64,000 nucleotides of DNA. Source: Blastocladiella emersonii ATCC 22665 (Eukaryota; Blastocladiomycota; Blastocladiomycetes; Blastocladiales; Blastocladiaceae). Position 1 is the first letter of the stretch. Each line of letters opens with the position of its first letter. Location of the stretch: contig JANHCV010000015.1 in NCBI GenBank assembly GCA_025594325.1, positions 558,001 through 622,000 on the forward strand, read 5' to 3'. The translations under genes and the position numbers were made by a program. The notes beneath the pieces were generated by a model, which saw nothing but the letters and a program-made list of their open reading frames with translations, had not been told where the DNA came from and did no database searches. This document shows positions 55,899-64,000 of this stretch, piece by piece.

Positions 55899-56652
55899 TG
55901 CAGGTGGTGGTGGTCTATTCGAGTGCGTGGTGGTGCGGGTCCAGTCTGGCCCGGCTTTGGGGATTCCGAGGAGGAAGAAGCGGCGAAGGTGACGCGAAGG
56001 CGCAGGCAGGAGGGATGGGAGACGCGACGGGCGGGCCGACGCGCTTTGCTTGCAGGCAGTCACTCGCTCGGGGCAGCAAGTCACATTCACGCGCGGAGAG
56101 AGGGCGCTGCTGTGCGCGAACGGCTGCGTGAACGGCTCGACTGAGAAAGACGGGCAGCGGAACGTGTGCATGAAGGCCGCGATCGACCTGCCCTCGCTCT
56201 CGCGGTGCGCCACACTGCGCCGCCACACTCGGCGGACGGATCGGCGAAGAGAGAAACGTGGAGCTGCTGCGCTACGCCCGACTCTAGGGCGAGCTAATAC
56301 TGCGCCTCCTCGCCGAAGCGGCCGAAGTCGTCGGCAAGAGCGCTCGCGTGAAGGCCGAGCTCAGTGTCGCGGCGTGCCCCCTCGCTCGCCACAACGAAGC
56401 CAGTTTCCCCTCTGGACACTGGGCACAAGAGATCGACCGTCGCCCGCCCACGCCCCCACCTGATGCTGCGCCACCCACCAGCAACATGCCCTGCGGGGAG
56501 AGTGAGACGCGTCTCGCAGCGGTCACGCCGGGCGTCACGCGGGCCGTGTTTGGCGCGCTTCCGACGCGTTGGCCGCCGATCGCCGCCTCTCGCCTCACCC
56601 CTCCCCTCCCCGGCCCGATCACCGTCGCCATCAGCTTGCCACTCTGTGCAAC
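55899..56652. other. Divergent promoter region between NIPA and COQ3
   Basis: 754 bp with no convincing gene. A short helical-looking frame near 56289-56360 (LILRLLAEAAEVVGKSARVK) begins after a CTCTAG but has no matching upstream exon or start and drifts into low complexity, so I do not call it. Confidence 0.4.
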
Positions 56653-57595
56653 ATGTATCTCTCACCTGCGCGCACGCTCCGCGTCGCTGCCGCCGCTGTG
56701 CCCGCGCGGCTGGCGGCTACCTCGACCCTGCTGCGCCTTGTCCCGCCCCGCACCCTCTCCACCGAGACCTCCGACCCGACGGCCGCAACCAGCACCGCCA
56801 ACGCCGACGAGATCGCCAAGTTCAACCGCCTGGCGGCGCAGTGGTGGGACCCGCGCGGCGAGCTGGCGTTCCTGCACCGCATGAACCCGGTCCGGTGCGC
56901 GTACCTGCGCGAGTGGATGGCGGCGACGTCGCGCGAGGGGTCGTTGCGGGACAGTCGCGTCCTCGATATCGGGTGCGGCGCGGGCTTGCTGTCCGAGGCC
57001 CTCGCGCGGCTCGGCGCCGAGGTCGTGGGCGCGGACGCCGCGGCGCAGAACGTCCGGATGGCGCAGGCGCACGCCGAGCGCGATCCGGGGCTCAAGAAGA
57101 AGATGGACGAGGGCCGGTTGGTGTACCGCCACGCGACCGCTGGTACGCTTACCCGCTTGACCTGAACTCGGCCAAACTAACCCCCAGCGAACAGAGCAAC
57201 TCGTCGCTGAACAGCCCGCGCAGTTCGCCGCCGTGTGCGCGCTCGAGATCCTCGAGCACGTCGACCACCCGCAGGCCTTTCTGCAGTCGTGCCTGGACCT
57301 CGTGCCGTCGGGCGGCCTGGTCTTCGTCTCGACCATGAACCGCTCCCTCGCCTCCTCGCTCGTCACCGTGACCCTCGCCGAGCACGTCTTCGGTCTCGTC
57401 GCCAAGGGCACGCACGACCCGGCCAAGTACGTGACCCCGAAAGAACTCCGCGCCATGGCGTGGAACGCCGGCGGCCAGGTGCTCGACGTCGAGGGCCTGT
57501 GGCTCAACCCCGCCGCCAAGAAGTGGACGCGCGGCAACGCCGGCGTGCCCGAGGACCACCTGATCAATTACATTGCGTGTATCCGGAAACGCTAA
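56653..57595 (+). CDS. COQ3: Ubiquinone biosynthesis O-methyltransferase COQ3
   Basis: Two exons: 56653..57142 and 57195..57595, 296 residues. The intron (GTACGC to CGAACAG) is 52 nt; an earlier CCCCCAG does not keep the frame. COQ3 carries out both O-methylations of coenzyme Q synthesis in the mitochondrial matrix. The N-terminal 35 residues are Arg/Ala/Ser/Leu-rich without acids, a mitochondrial presequence. The methyltransferase core starts at FNRLAAQWWDPRGELAFLHR. SAM-binding motif I is VLDIGCGAGLLSEALARLGA, and ALEILEHVDHP and TMNRSLASSLVTV are typical of the family. TGCAAC directly abuts the start codon. Confidence 0.96.
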
Positions 57596-57621
57596 CGGAA
57601 CGAGGAAATATATATATATTA

Positions 57622-59616
57622 TCACGGCGCCTGCTGCATCAACGTCTCCACGACCGCCGACAGGGAGACGTTATCCCTCCCCTCCCCGCCCGCCGCGCCC
57701 GTTGCGTCGCCAGGGACCACGACGACGCCGCGGCCCAGCGCCCGCTCGCGCGCCACCCACACCTTCTTCTTCTTCTTGCCCGCGGCCGCCGCCGTCGCCT
57801 GCGCGTACGCGACCACGACCCGCGCACCCCCGGTTTCGGCGGACACGCGCGGCTCGACCGACCCGACCAGCCGCTCCACGACCCCGCGCGGCACGTCTTC
57901 CGAGACGCCCGCGGGCCACCGCGCCGACTGCGAGCCGACCGCGTACCCGGCCTTGGTCAGCGTGTCGGAGCGGGACGCGCGCGGGTGGGTGTACCCGGCG
58001 AGCGGGGACGCGAGCAGCCGGTCCGCGAGCTGGGCGATGGTGGCGGGGGAGGGTTCGGTCGCGGAGAGGTAAACGGCGGCGAGGGTGCGCGAGACCGGGA
58101 GGTACGTCCACCACGCGGTCCCGGAAGTGGTCGGGAGGCGGACGGGGTACGTCGCGGGCTGGTCGAACCGCGGGCCGGTGCTGTCGCTCGAGGGTTCCGG
58201 CGCGGGCGGGAGGTCGGCAGACTCGACGTCGCTTGCGGCGGCGACGGACGCCGTCATGGTATCGTCGTCGGTCTCGGTCGCCGCGGGGCTCGGGCTCGGC
58301 GCCGCGTCTTCTCTCGCTGGCGTCGGGGTAGCGGGTGCGGGGGTAGGCGTGCGCCGCGCCGCGTTGCTGATGGCCGAGACGCCCTGCTGGAACCACGCGA
58401 CGATCCCACTACTGGGACTCGCGCTTCCACTGCTGCTGCTCGCGCCGTTGACGCTCGTCGCGAGCGTCGTAGTCGACGGCTGCCGGCGCAGAAGGAGCCC
58501 GGCGATCCGGGACGGGGACGCGGTACTCGTCGTCGCCGCCGATCTCGCCGCTGCCTCCGCCGCCGCCGCCTTCCGCGCCGCCTCCTCGCCTCGCTGCCGC
58601 TCGCCCTCAGCCGCAGCCGCCTGGACGAGCGCGAACTGGACCGCGAGCCACTGCGCGTCGGCGCCGACCCCCGCGGTCGCGTGCAGGACGCCCGCGGGGT
58701 CGGCCGTGTGCACCACGACCATCTCGCCGTCCCCACTTCCCACGATATCCGCGACCGACACCGGTTCCGCGGGGAGGACCACCGGCACGACATGCGGCGC
58801 GACCACCGCCCACGCGCTCAACTCGGGCGTCGTCCGTGGCACCGCGGCCGCGAGGTCCACGCACACGCGCTGGACGGCGGGCACGGGGTCGACGGACTCC
58901 TCGTCGTCGTCGCGGCGGCGGAACCCCGGCGCCGCGAGGTGTGCGGGCACGCCGCCGTCGGGAGCGGCGAGGAGGAGGAGCGCGGCGCGCGTGTACGCGG
59001 CGCGGGCCCAGGCCGCGACCGCGGGCTCGGAGAGGTCCCGGTACTCGACGGTCGACGGGCGCGTGCGTGATCCGCCGTGCGTCGACCGGCGCACGATGAA
59101 GGACGAGTTGAGCGAGATGAGGAGCGTCCACGGGAGGTCCGGGGCGCGGACGGAGAGGGTGAGTTGCCGACGTGTGCGGAAGGCTGTGTGCGATACGGCG
59201 GGCCATGGCGGGGTCGGGGAGGTTGGGGAGGTCGGCGCGGCAGCAGCCGGGGTTGGTGTAGATGGGAGCGCGGTGGGCGACGGGTCGATGGAGAGCGCGG
59301 CGATCCCCGATGAAGACCCGTCGTCGTCGTTGTTCTCGGAACCGCTACTGGAGCTCCCGCTCGCGGGCGACGCGCCGTCGCGCCCGTCAGCGCCGTCGAC
59401 CGGTGCGCGATCGAGCGACACGGCCGCCGCCGCCGTGGGGACCGCAGGCAGCCCGCCGAAGGTGTCGCCGAGCGAGGCAATGGCGGCGGCGACGCCGAGG
59501 TTGCCGAGCTTGCGGTTGCGGTCGTGCGAGTGCGGCGCGTAGCCGAGCAGCGTGTTGGTCGGCGCGTGCACGAGCGCGAGGTAGTCGAGCGAGTGCGCCG
59601 TGTACGTCGATTCCAT
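57622..59616 (-). CDS. Unrecognised 664-residue protein, single exon
   Basis: Single exon of 665 codons from ATG 59616, preceded by the TGCA context common before starts here. Segments that look folded: the N-terminus (THSLDYLALVHAPTNTLLGY-type strand and helix), QLTLSVRAPDLPWTLLISL, a TPELSAWAVVAPHVVPVVLP stretch, AWWTYLPVSRTLAAVYLS, and a C-terminal VVVAYAQATAAAAGKKKKKV. These are separated by Ser/Ala/Pro-rich linkers. The alternating strands could be longin/roadblock-like, as in CCZ1 or Fuzzy-family proteins, but I cannot support that. It converges with COQ3, 26 bp between stops, and lies tail-to-head with the rhomboid gene. Confidence 0.65.
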   Translation of the reverse strand: MESTYTAHSLDYLALVHAPTNTLLGYAPHSHDRNRKLGNLGVAAAIASLGDTFGGLPAVPTAAAAVSLDRAPVDGADGRDGASPASGSSSSGSENNDDDGSSSGIAALSIDPSPTALPSTPTPAAAAPTSPTSPTPPWPAVSHTAFRTRRQLTLSVRAPDLPWTLLISLNSSFIVRRSTHGGSRTRPSTVEYRDLSEPAVAAWARAAYTRAALLLLAAPDGGVPAHLAAPGFRRRDDDEESVDPVPAVQRVCVDLAAAVPRTTPELSAWAVVAPHVVPVVLPAEPVSVADIVGSGDGEMVVVHTADPAGVLHATAGVGADAQWLAVQFALVQAAAAEGERQRGEEAARKAAAAEAAARSAATTSTASPSRIAGLLLRRQPSTTTLATSVNGASSSSGSASPSSGIVAWFQQGVSAISNAARRTPTPAPATPTPAREDAAPSPSPAATETDDDTMTASVAAASDVESADLPPAPEPSSDSTGPRFDQPATYPVRLPTTSGTAWWTYLPVSRTLAAVYLSATEPSPATIAQLADRLLASPLAGYTHPRASRSDTLTKAGYAVGSQSARWPAGVSEDVPRGVVERLVGSVEPRVSAETGGARVVVAYAQATAAAAGKKKKKVWVARERALGRGVVVVPGDATGAAGGEGRDNVSLSAVVETLMQQAP

Positions 59617-59725
59617 TGCAGTCAGTCTGATAAGGGGGAGGGAGAGCGAGGGTTGGTCGCGGCGCGGCGCCTTGGCGTTGAGAGGAGGAGACGCGTCATG
59701 CTCGCCACGTGCACATGTATTATAT

Positions 59726-60721
59726 TCAGTACCGCGCGAACCGCGCACCACGGCGCATGGCCAGCGCCCAGAACGCGAGCCCCGTGAACCCGCCGCCGAG
59801 GTGGCCCGCGACGTCGGTCCCCGCGCCCGTCCGCGTCGCGGCGCGGTACAGGTCGTAGCCCATGAACCCGGCGACACACGCCCACGCGGGGACCGGGACC
59901 ACGAGGAACAGGTAGATGCTCGACGTCGGGAACATGCACGCGTATAAGGCCGCGATCGACATCGTACACCCGCTCGCGCCGAGCGACCCGCGCGGCTGTG
60001 CCGCCGCGAGCATGCGGTCGCCCATCCAGCCGCGCGGCAGCTGCTGGCGCAGGCGGCGCTCGTTGTACTTGGCGTAGGCGAGCGAGGCGGCCGAGGTCCC
60101 GAGCACCGCGAGCCCGTACAGCGTGAGGAACGAGCGCGCGCCCAGCGTCTGGCACACGGTGGTCCCGAACGAGTGCAGCACGAACATGTTGACGAGCAGG
60201 TGGCCAAAGTCGGCGTGGCTGAAGTTGGACGTCACCACGGTCCACGGCCGCGCCGTCGCGTTGGCCCAGTTGAGCAGAAAGTGCGAGTCCATGAACCGCA
60301 TCCACCCGGGGTTGCGGAACTGGCGCAGGTCCTAGACGTTGAGGTTGTTAGCAACGTCGAGGCGCGCACACGGCAAGCCGTATTCACACACCTCGCGCGC
60401 GTACTGCCACAGCGCAAACACGGCGCCGTTGATCCCCAGGATCGCGTACACGGGCGCGTCCGGGTACTCGTCGATGATCGACCGCCGCGCGAACCGCTGC
60501 GGGTTGTACACGCGGTACCCGCGGCGCGCGGGGAGGTACCGGCTGAGCCCCGTTCGCGCCGTCGAGGTTGAGGTGAAGAAGCCGGCCCGCCCAGCGGCCG
60601 CGAGGGGCGAGGGCCGGATCAGTGGCGACGCGACGGCGCGCGACAGCGACGCGGACGTCGCGAACGTGGCCAGGCGGTGGCGGAAGAGCGAGTTCATGGC
60701 GGCGCGTTGCGCGGAGTTCAT
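59726..60721 (-). CDS. Rhomboid intramembrane serine protease, mitochondrial type (PARL/Pcp1-like)
   Basis: Two exons: 60721..60392 and 60331..59726, 311 residues. The 60-nt intron has donor GTGTGT and a clear GCTAAC branch-point-like sequence. The N-terminus (MNSAQRAAMNSLFRHRLATF...) is basic and hydroxylated without acids, like a mitochondrial presequence. The rhomboid core shows a SNFSHADFGHLLVNMFVLHSF block, the catalytic GASG (Ser) and AGHLGG (His), separated by membrane helices. It cleaves substrates within the inner mitochondrial membrane (dynamin-like and PINK1-type substrates in other species). It is divergent from the DUF4269 fusion gene, with 173 bp between starts. Confidence 0.9.
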
Positions 60722-60894
60722 GGGTGGTTGATTGACAGCGCTTAGGGGGAGGGAGGAGAAGCAGGAAGGACCCGGCGGCGTGGTCGCTGGCGTCGGCCAT
60801 CGACCCGACCCCGCGGCCGCAGCAGTGCGTCATCCTCCTCGAGACGCATCAACAACGGCGACGCGCCGCCGCCGGCTCGACACCACCTCACGCA

Positions 60895-61875
60895 ATGAAG
60901 ACAGTCGAGCGCGAGCGCAAGCGCAAGCGCAAGGCCTTTGTCGAGGACGGCCCGCTGCACATGTCGTGCTGCAGCGAGTGCGACCGACGCTTCTCGTACA
61001 ACCGCAACCTCGCGCTCCACCGCAACTGGTGCGAGGCGTACCACCGGTCGCAGGGCAACACCGCGTGGACCCGCCCCGAGCGTCGGCCACGCCAGGCGCC
61101 GGTTTGGCGCGAGTACGAGCGGCGGCAAGCGGAGCGTGAGCGCGAGCGTGCGCAAGAGTCGGAGCCAGAGCCAGAGCCAGACAACCGGCCCGCTCCCAAA
61201 CGTCGCCGACCCCTCAAACCCCCAGCAACCGCGCCACCGGCTCCAGCTCCTGCACCTGCTCCAGTACCAGCAGCAACAAAACCCATGAACATCACGCAGC
61301 AGCCCGCCATCTTCGCCGACCTGCGCCGCCGCGTGGCCGCCGTCGACCCCGCGCTCGCCGGGGACCTGTACCACTCGTCGGGCGGCCTGCCGGACCTCGC
61401 CAAGTCCGCCGAGCTGTCGGACGTGGACGTGTCGGTCGCGTGCGTCGACTTCCACGCGCTGCTCGCGACGCTGCAGCGCGCGTACCCGGACCTGCCCGCG
61501 GGCGCCGCCGTCGCCTTCGACGAGTACGACGCCGACGCCGACTACGCCGTCGTCGCCATCACGGGCGTCTACCCGCGGCCCGTCCACGTCTACGCCGCCA
61601 CCTCGGCGCTCACCGCCGTCGCCCACCGCAGCGTCGAGGTCATGCTCAACGCCAAGTTCCCGCAGCTCGTGCCCATGGCGCTCGCGCTCAAGCGGTTCGC
61701 GGGGATGGGGACGGAGGAGGCGTGGTTCCGCGTCCTCGAGATGCAGGCACCCGCGGGCGCGGGCGAGGCGCCGTGGTACCAGGCCCTGCTCGACCGTGAC
61801 GCCGTCCTCGAGGCCGCTGAGCGGCAGGCCAAGTGGGTCGACGGGTACCTCGCCGACAAGCTGCCCCTCGAGTAA
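60895..61875 (+). CDS. C2H2-like zinc finger fused to a DUF4269 domain
   Basis: Single exon, 326 residues. After a basic N-terminus (RERKRKRK), residues about 24-50 form a zinc finger-like motif: CSECDRRFSYNRNLALHRNW then CEAYH. A charged, Pro/Ala-rich linker follows to about residue 132. The C-terminal 190 residues resemble DUF4269, a nucleotidyltransferase-like family known mainly from bacteria. SDVDVSVACVDFHALL corresponds to its GSDLDI strand, then VHVYAATSALTAVAHRSVEV, LVPMALALKRFAGMGTEEAW and a PWYQALLDRD end. A bacterial origin of the C-terminal domain is possible. The start is preceded by CGCA and the gene is divergent from rhomboid. Confidence 0.8.
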   Translation: MKTVERERKRKRKAFVEDGPLHMSCCSECDRRFSYNRNLALHRNWCEAYHRSQGNTAWTRPERRPRQAPVWREYERRQAERERERAQESEPEPEPDNRPAPKRRRPLKPPATAPPAPAPAPAPVPAATKPMNITQQPAIFADLRRRVAAVDPALAGDLYHSSGGLPDLAKSAELSDVDVSVACVDFHALLATLQRAYPDLPAGAAVAFDEYDADADYAVVAITGVYPRPVHVYAATSALTAVAHRSVEVMLNAKFPQLVPMALALKRFAGMGTEEAWFRVLEMQAPAGAGEAPWYQALLDRDAVLEAAERQAKWVDGYLADKLPLE

Positions 61876-62006
61876 GTGATATATAACGCGTTGATTTTGT
61901 ACTGTGTGCTGGGCGGGACTGGAGTGTGAGGTCGCGTTCGACGTCAAGGTCAACTCGCTCTCCTCGGCTCTTGACTGCGACGCGAAGCTCATGTAAACTA
62001 GCCCTC

Positions 62007-62017
62007 TGCAACTCATC
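62007..62017 (+). promoter_or_regulatory. TGCAACTCATC element upstream of UCH37
   Basis: One mismatch from TGCAACGCATC, 21 bp upstream of the start codon. GCAACC also follows immediately. Confidence 0.3.
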
Positions 62018-62038
62018 GCAACCAACCTGATCCTGAAC

Positions 62039-63360
62039 ATGCCGTCAACGTGGTGCACCATTGAGTCGACGCCCGGTGCGTGCACCCCTCGCCGCTCGAC
62101 CACGGGCCGTTCTGACGCGGATCGCCTGCGCGCTCAGGCATCTTCCACCACCTCGTCAGCTCCATTGGCGTCAAGGGCGTCACTGTCAAGGAGGTGTTCG
62201 CTCTCGAGCCCGAGGTCGTGCAGTCCATCGGGTACGCGCTGGTGTCGCCCCCGCGCGAGAGCGTCGCTCACTCTTTGGGACTGTAGCGAGCCCCTCGCCT
62301 TCATCTTCTGCTTCCCGATCGAGACCTCTGCCGACCAGCAGCCCGAGAAACCAACGTCGGCCACCAGCACGCCCGCCGTGCCCGACACGCTCTTCTTCGC
62401 GAACCAGGTCATCGCCAACGCGTGCGGCACCCAGGCCGTCCTGCACGCGCTCCTCAACCTCGAGAACCTCTCACCGCACGTCGACCTCGGCCCGACGCTC
62501 ACCGAGTTCCGCGACTTCACAAAGGACATGCGCCCGTCGGCGCGCGGCCTGTGCATCTCCAACTCGCCCACCCTGCGCCGCGTCCACAACGGGTTCGGCC
62601 AGCTGCCCACCGACGAGGAGGTCGGGCTCGACGCTGCGCGCAAGGCCATTGAGCGTGCGGCGAAGCGCGGGAAGCGGAAGCGCGCGCGTGCGGGTGACTC
62701 GGACGAGGAGAGCGAGTTTGACGACGACGAGTCGGACGAGGAAAAGGAGGAGGGCGAGGAGGGCGGCGAGTACATCGCGTACCACTTTGTCGCCTTAGTC
62801 CCGCACGCCGGCGCCGTCTGGGAGCTCGACGGGCTCAAGCTCGCGCCCAAGTGCATCGCGCCCATGCCCAGGCCGTCCGCGGCCAAGCCGTGGTCGTCGC
62901 TCGTCCTGTCCGAGCTCAAGAATCGTATCAAGAAGTACGTCCCACTGTGCTCGCCGTGTCCCGCGCGGTGAACTGACCGTTATGCGTGTAGGTCCGAGTA
63001 CGAAACCTTCTCGCTGCTCATGCTCACGCTCGACCAGCAGCCGATCCTCGAGGCCTCGCTCGCGGCCGCTGCGGCACCAAGCGCGGAACCCGTCGAGGGC
63101 GAGTCGCGCGAGAACCGCGACGCTATCGAGCGCCAGCTCCGCGAGCTCCACGAGGAGCGTGCCGGTTACGACGTACGCTGTTCTCTGTACTCGATGGATC
63201 ACGAACTCACTTGTTCTTGCGGATGTAGCGCGAGCAGGCCCGCGCGCGCGCCAACTACCTCCCCTTCATCGGCGCGTTCCTCGAGCGGCTCGCGGTGCGC
63301 GCGCCCGCCGCCGTCGTCGAGAACATGGTTGACCAGCACATGGAGACGCTCGACCAGTGA
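62039..63360 (+). CDS. UCHL5: Ubiquitin C-terminal hydrolase UCH37/UCHL5
   Basis: Five exons: 62039..62075, 62138..62231, 62287..62934, 62992..63172 and 63229..63360 (introns 55-62 nt), 363 residues. UCH37 trims ubiquitin chains at the 19S proteasome (via Rpn13) or INO80. The start W-C-T-I-E-S is typical (TWCTIESTP), then GIFHHLVSSIGVKGVTVKEV. The catalytic triad is visible: Cys in NQVIANACGTQAVLHALLN, His in YIAYHFVALVP, Asp in WELDGLK. A KRGKRKRAR plus long acidic insert lies in the crossover-loop region. The C-terminal ULD-like helix ends RANYLPFIGAFLERLA. The small first exon (37 nt) is fixed by the conserved start. Confidence 0.95.
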
Positions 63361-63497
63361 TTTTGAAGGTGCAGTTTTGAATACAGAGCGAGTCTATACC
63401 CGCAGAGTGAACGCGTCGCTCTCACGGCAGCCGTCCGTTCTCCCCGCGACTTGAACGAAGCCCATGAACCCCGCCGTGTAAAGCGAGCGATACTCCC

Positions 63498-63508
63498 TGC
63501 AACGCATC
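63498..63508 (+). promoter_or_regulatory. TGCAACGCATC element upstream of the last gene
   Basis: Exact copy of the element, 7 bp before ATG 63516. Confidence 0.35.
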
Positions 63509-63515
63509 TACAACC

Positions 63516-64000
63516 ATGCTGTCGACCGCGATCCCCGTCCTGCCCGGCCACTGCGGCTGCTCGCACGGTCACGACCGAGCTGGAGAGGAGGAGCAGTACC
63601 GCGACCCCGTGCAGCCCGACCCGCTGCCCACCGACACTAGCGACCTCCCCTCCAAGTCCGAAGCCATTGACGCCGTCGACATCTCGCGCCCGCTCTTCTT
63701 CTCATCGCCGCTCCTCCCCTCCGTCGTCCGCGTGCCCCACCTGCCCACCACCCTCCTCTCCCTCGCGCCGACCGCCCCGCTCGCCGCCCTCGTCGCGCAG
63801 TTCAAGGCCGTGCAATCGACCCGCACCGCCGTGACGCGACACGTGCTCGACCCCGCCTTCACCGCGTCCCTGACCCGCAGCGCCGCGGGACCCGACCACG
63901 CCGCGTACGCCGCCAACGAGTACGCGCGCGTCGCGGGCCGCGGGATGGCGGTTCTCGGCCAGGCACACGCCGCGATGCGCAAGTCGGGCTTGCTTCCGCC
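63516..64000 (+). CDS. 5' part of an unrecognised gene (runs off right edge)
   Basis: The frame from ATG 63516 is open to the window end, 161 codons. The start is supported by the TGCAACGCATC element 7 bp upstream and by a coding-like, intronless frame. The first 25 residues contain a CGCSHGH cluster of Cys and His. Acidic sequence and then a helical region (VAQFKAVQSTRTAVTRHVLD, then AYAANEYARVAGRGMAVLGQ) follow. Not recognised. Confidence 0.6.
   Translation, partial: MLSTAIPVLPGHCGCSHGHDRAGEEEQYRDPVQPDPLPTDTSDLPSKSEAIDAVDISRPLFFSSPLLPSVVRVPHLPTTLLSLAPTAPLAALVAQFKAVQSTRTAVTRHVLDPAFTASLTRSAAGPDHAAYAANEYARVAGRGMAVLGQAHAAMRKSGLLP

Noticed and set aside
56289-56370. Small helical exon upstream of COQ3
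   Set aside because: LILRLLAEAAEVVGKS-type sequence follows a CTCTAG but lacks a start, an upstream exon and a conserved continuation; COQ3 is complete without it.
1-64000. CRISPR array, rRNA genes, prokaryotic operons
   Set aside because: Spliceosomal introns throughout, no spaced direct repeats of CRISPR type, and no recognisable rRNA sequence.

Overview
Organism. This is eukaryotic nuclear DNA. It is very GC-rich and gene-dense, and almost every gene is split by introns of about 45-75 nt that can be placed from reading-frame continuity. Housekeeping genes (RRP46, ATG6, FEN1, ESS2, THADA/TRM732, COQ3, UCH37, NIPA) sit beside genes expected only in a flagellated cell: a WDR60-like dynein-2 intermediate chain, a thioredoxin + triple-NDK axonemal protein (NME8/TXNDC3 type), a C2 protein that looks C2CD6-like, and a long coiled-coil protein of ciliary type. 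With a DIRS-type retrotransposon and compact genes, the best reading is a zoosporic early-diverging fungus (Blastocladiomycota or Chytridiomycota). Another GC-rich flagellate cannot be excluded from sequence alone.

Layout. 0-10.2 kb: 3' end of an unknown gene, RRP46 (+), WDR60-like (-), and a ZGRF1-type helicase gene (+) sharing a 211-bp divergent promoter with WDR60. 10.2-16.7 kb: a long pyrimidine-rich leader, then a 1576-residue poly-Gln/His/Ala protein with an embedded domain resembling bacterial/phage proteins. 17.3-19.5 kb: ATG6/Beclin (-). 19.7-32.4 kb: an accessory island of four related coiled-coil genes with chromodomain-like C-termini. Three are degenerate; the fourth is split near its 3' end by a 3.8-kb DIRS-like retrotransposon (26793-30608). 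32.6-64 kb: dense conserved genes, in order: unknown nuclear-type protein (-), long coiled coil (+), FEN1 (+), NME8-like (-), ESS2 (+), AMACR (-), THADA (+), C2 protein (+), NIPA-like Mg transporter (-), COQ3 (+), unknown 664-aa protein (-), mitochondrial-type rhomboid (-), C2H2-DUF4269 fusion (+), UCH37 (+), and the start of an unknown gene (+).

Genome-wide habits seen here. 35 of 54 placed introns begin GTACG and 8 more begin GTGCG; none begins GTAAG or GTGAG. The element TGCAACGCATC, or a close variant, recurs just upstream of several start codons. Genes are arranged in tight divergent and convergent pairs, with convergent stops as little as 15 bp apart.

The most notable items are the DIRS insertion, whose exact removal restores a host reading frame; the decaying coiled-coil/chromodomain family; the phage-like domain inside the poly-Q protein; the zinc finger-DUF4269 fusion; and the unusual 5' splice-site consensus. 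All exon boundaries are manual predictions from frame and splice signals. Family assignments come from recognised motifs, not searches.
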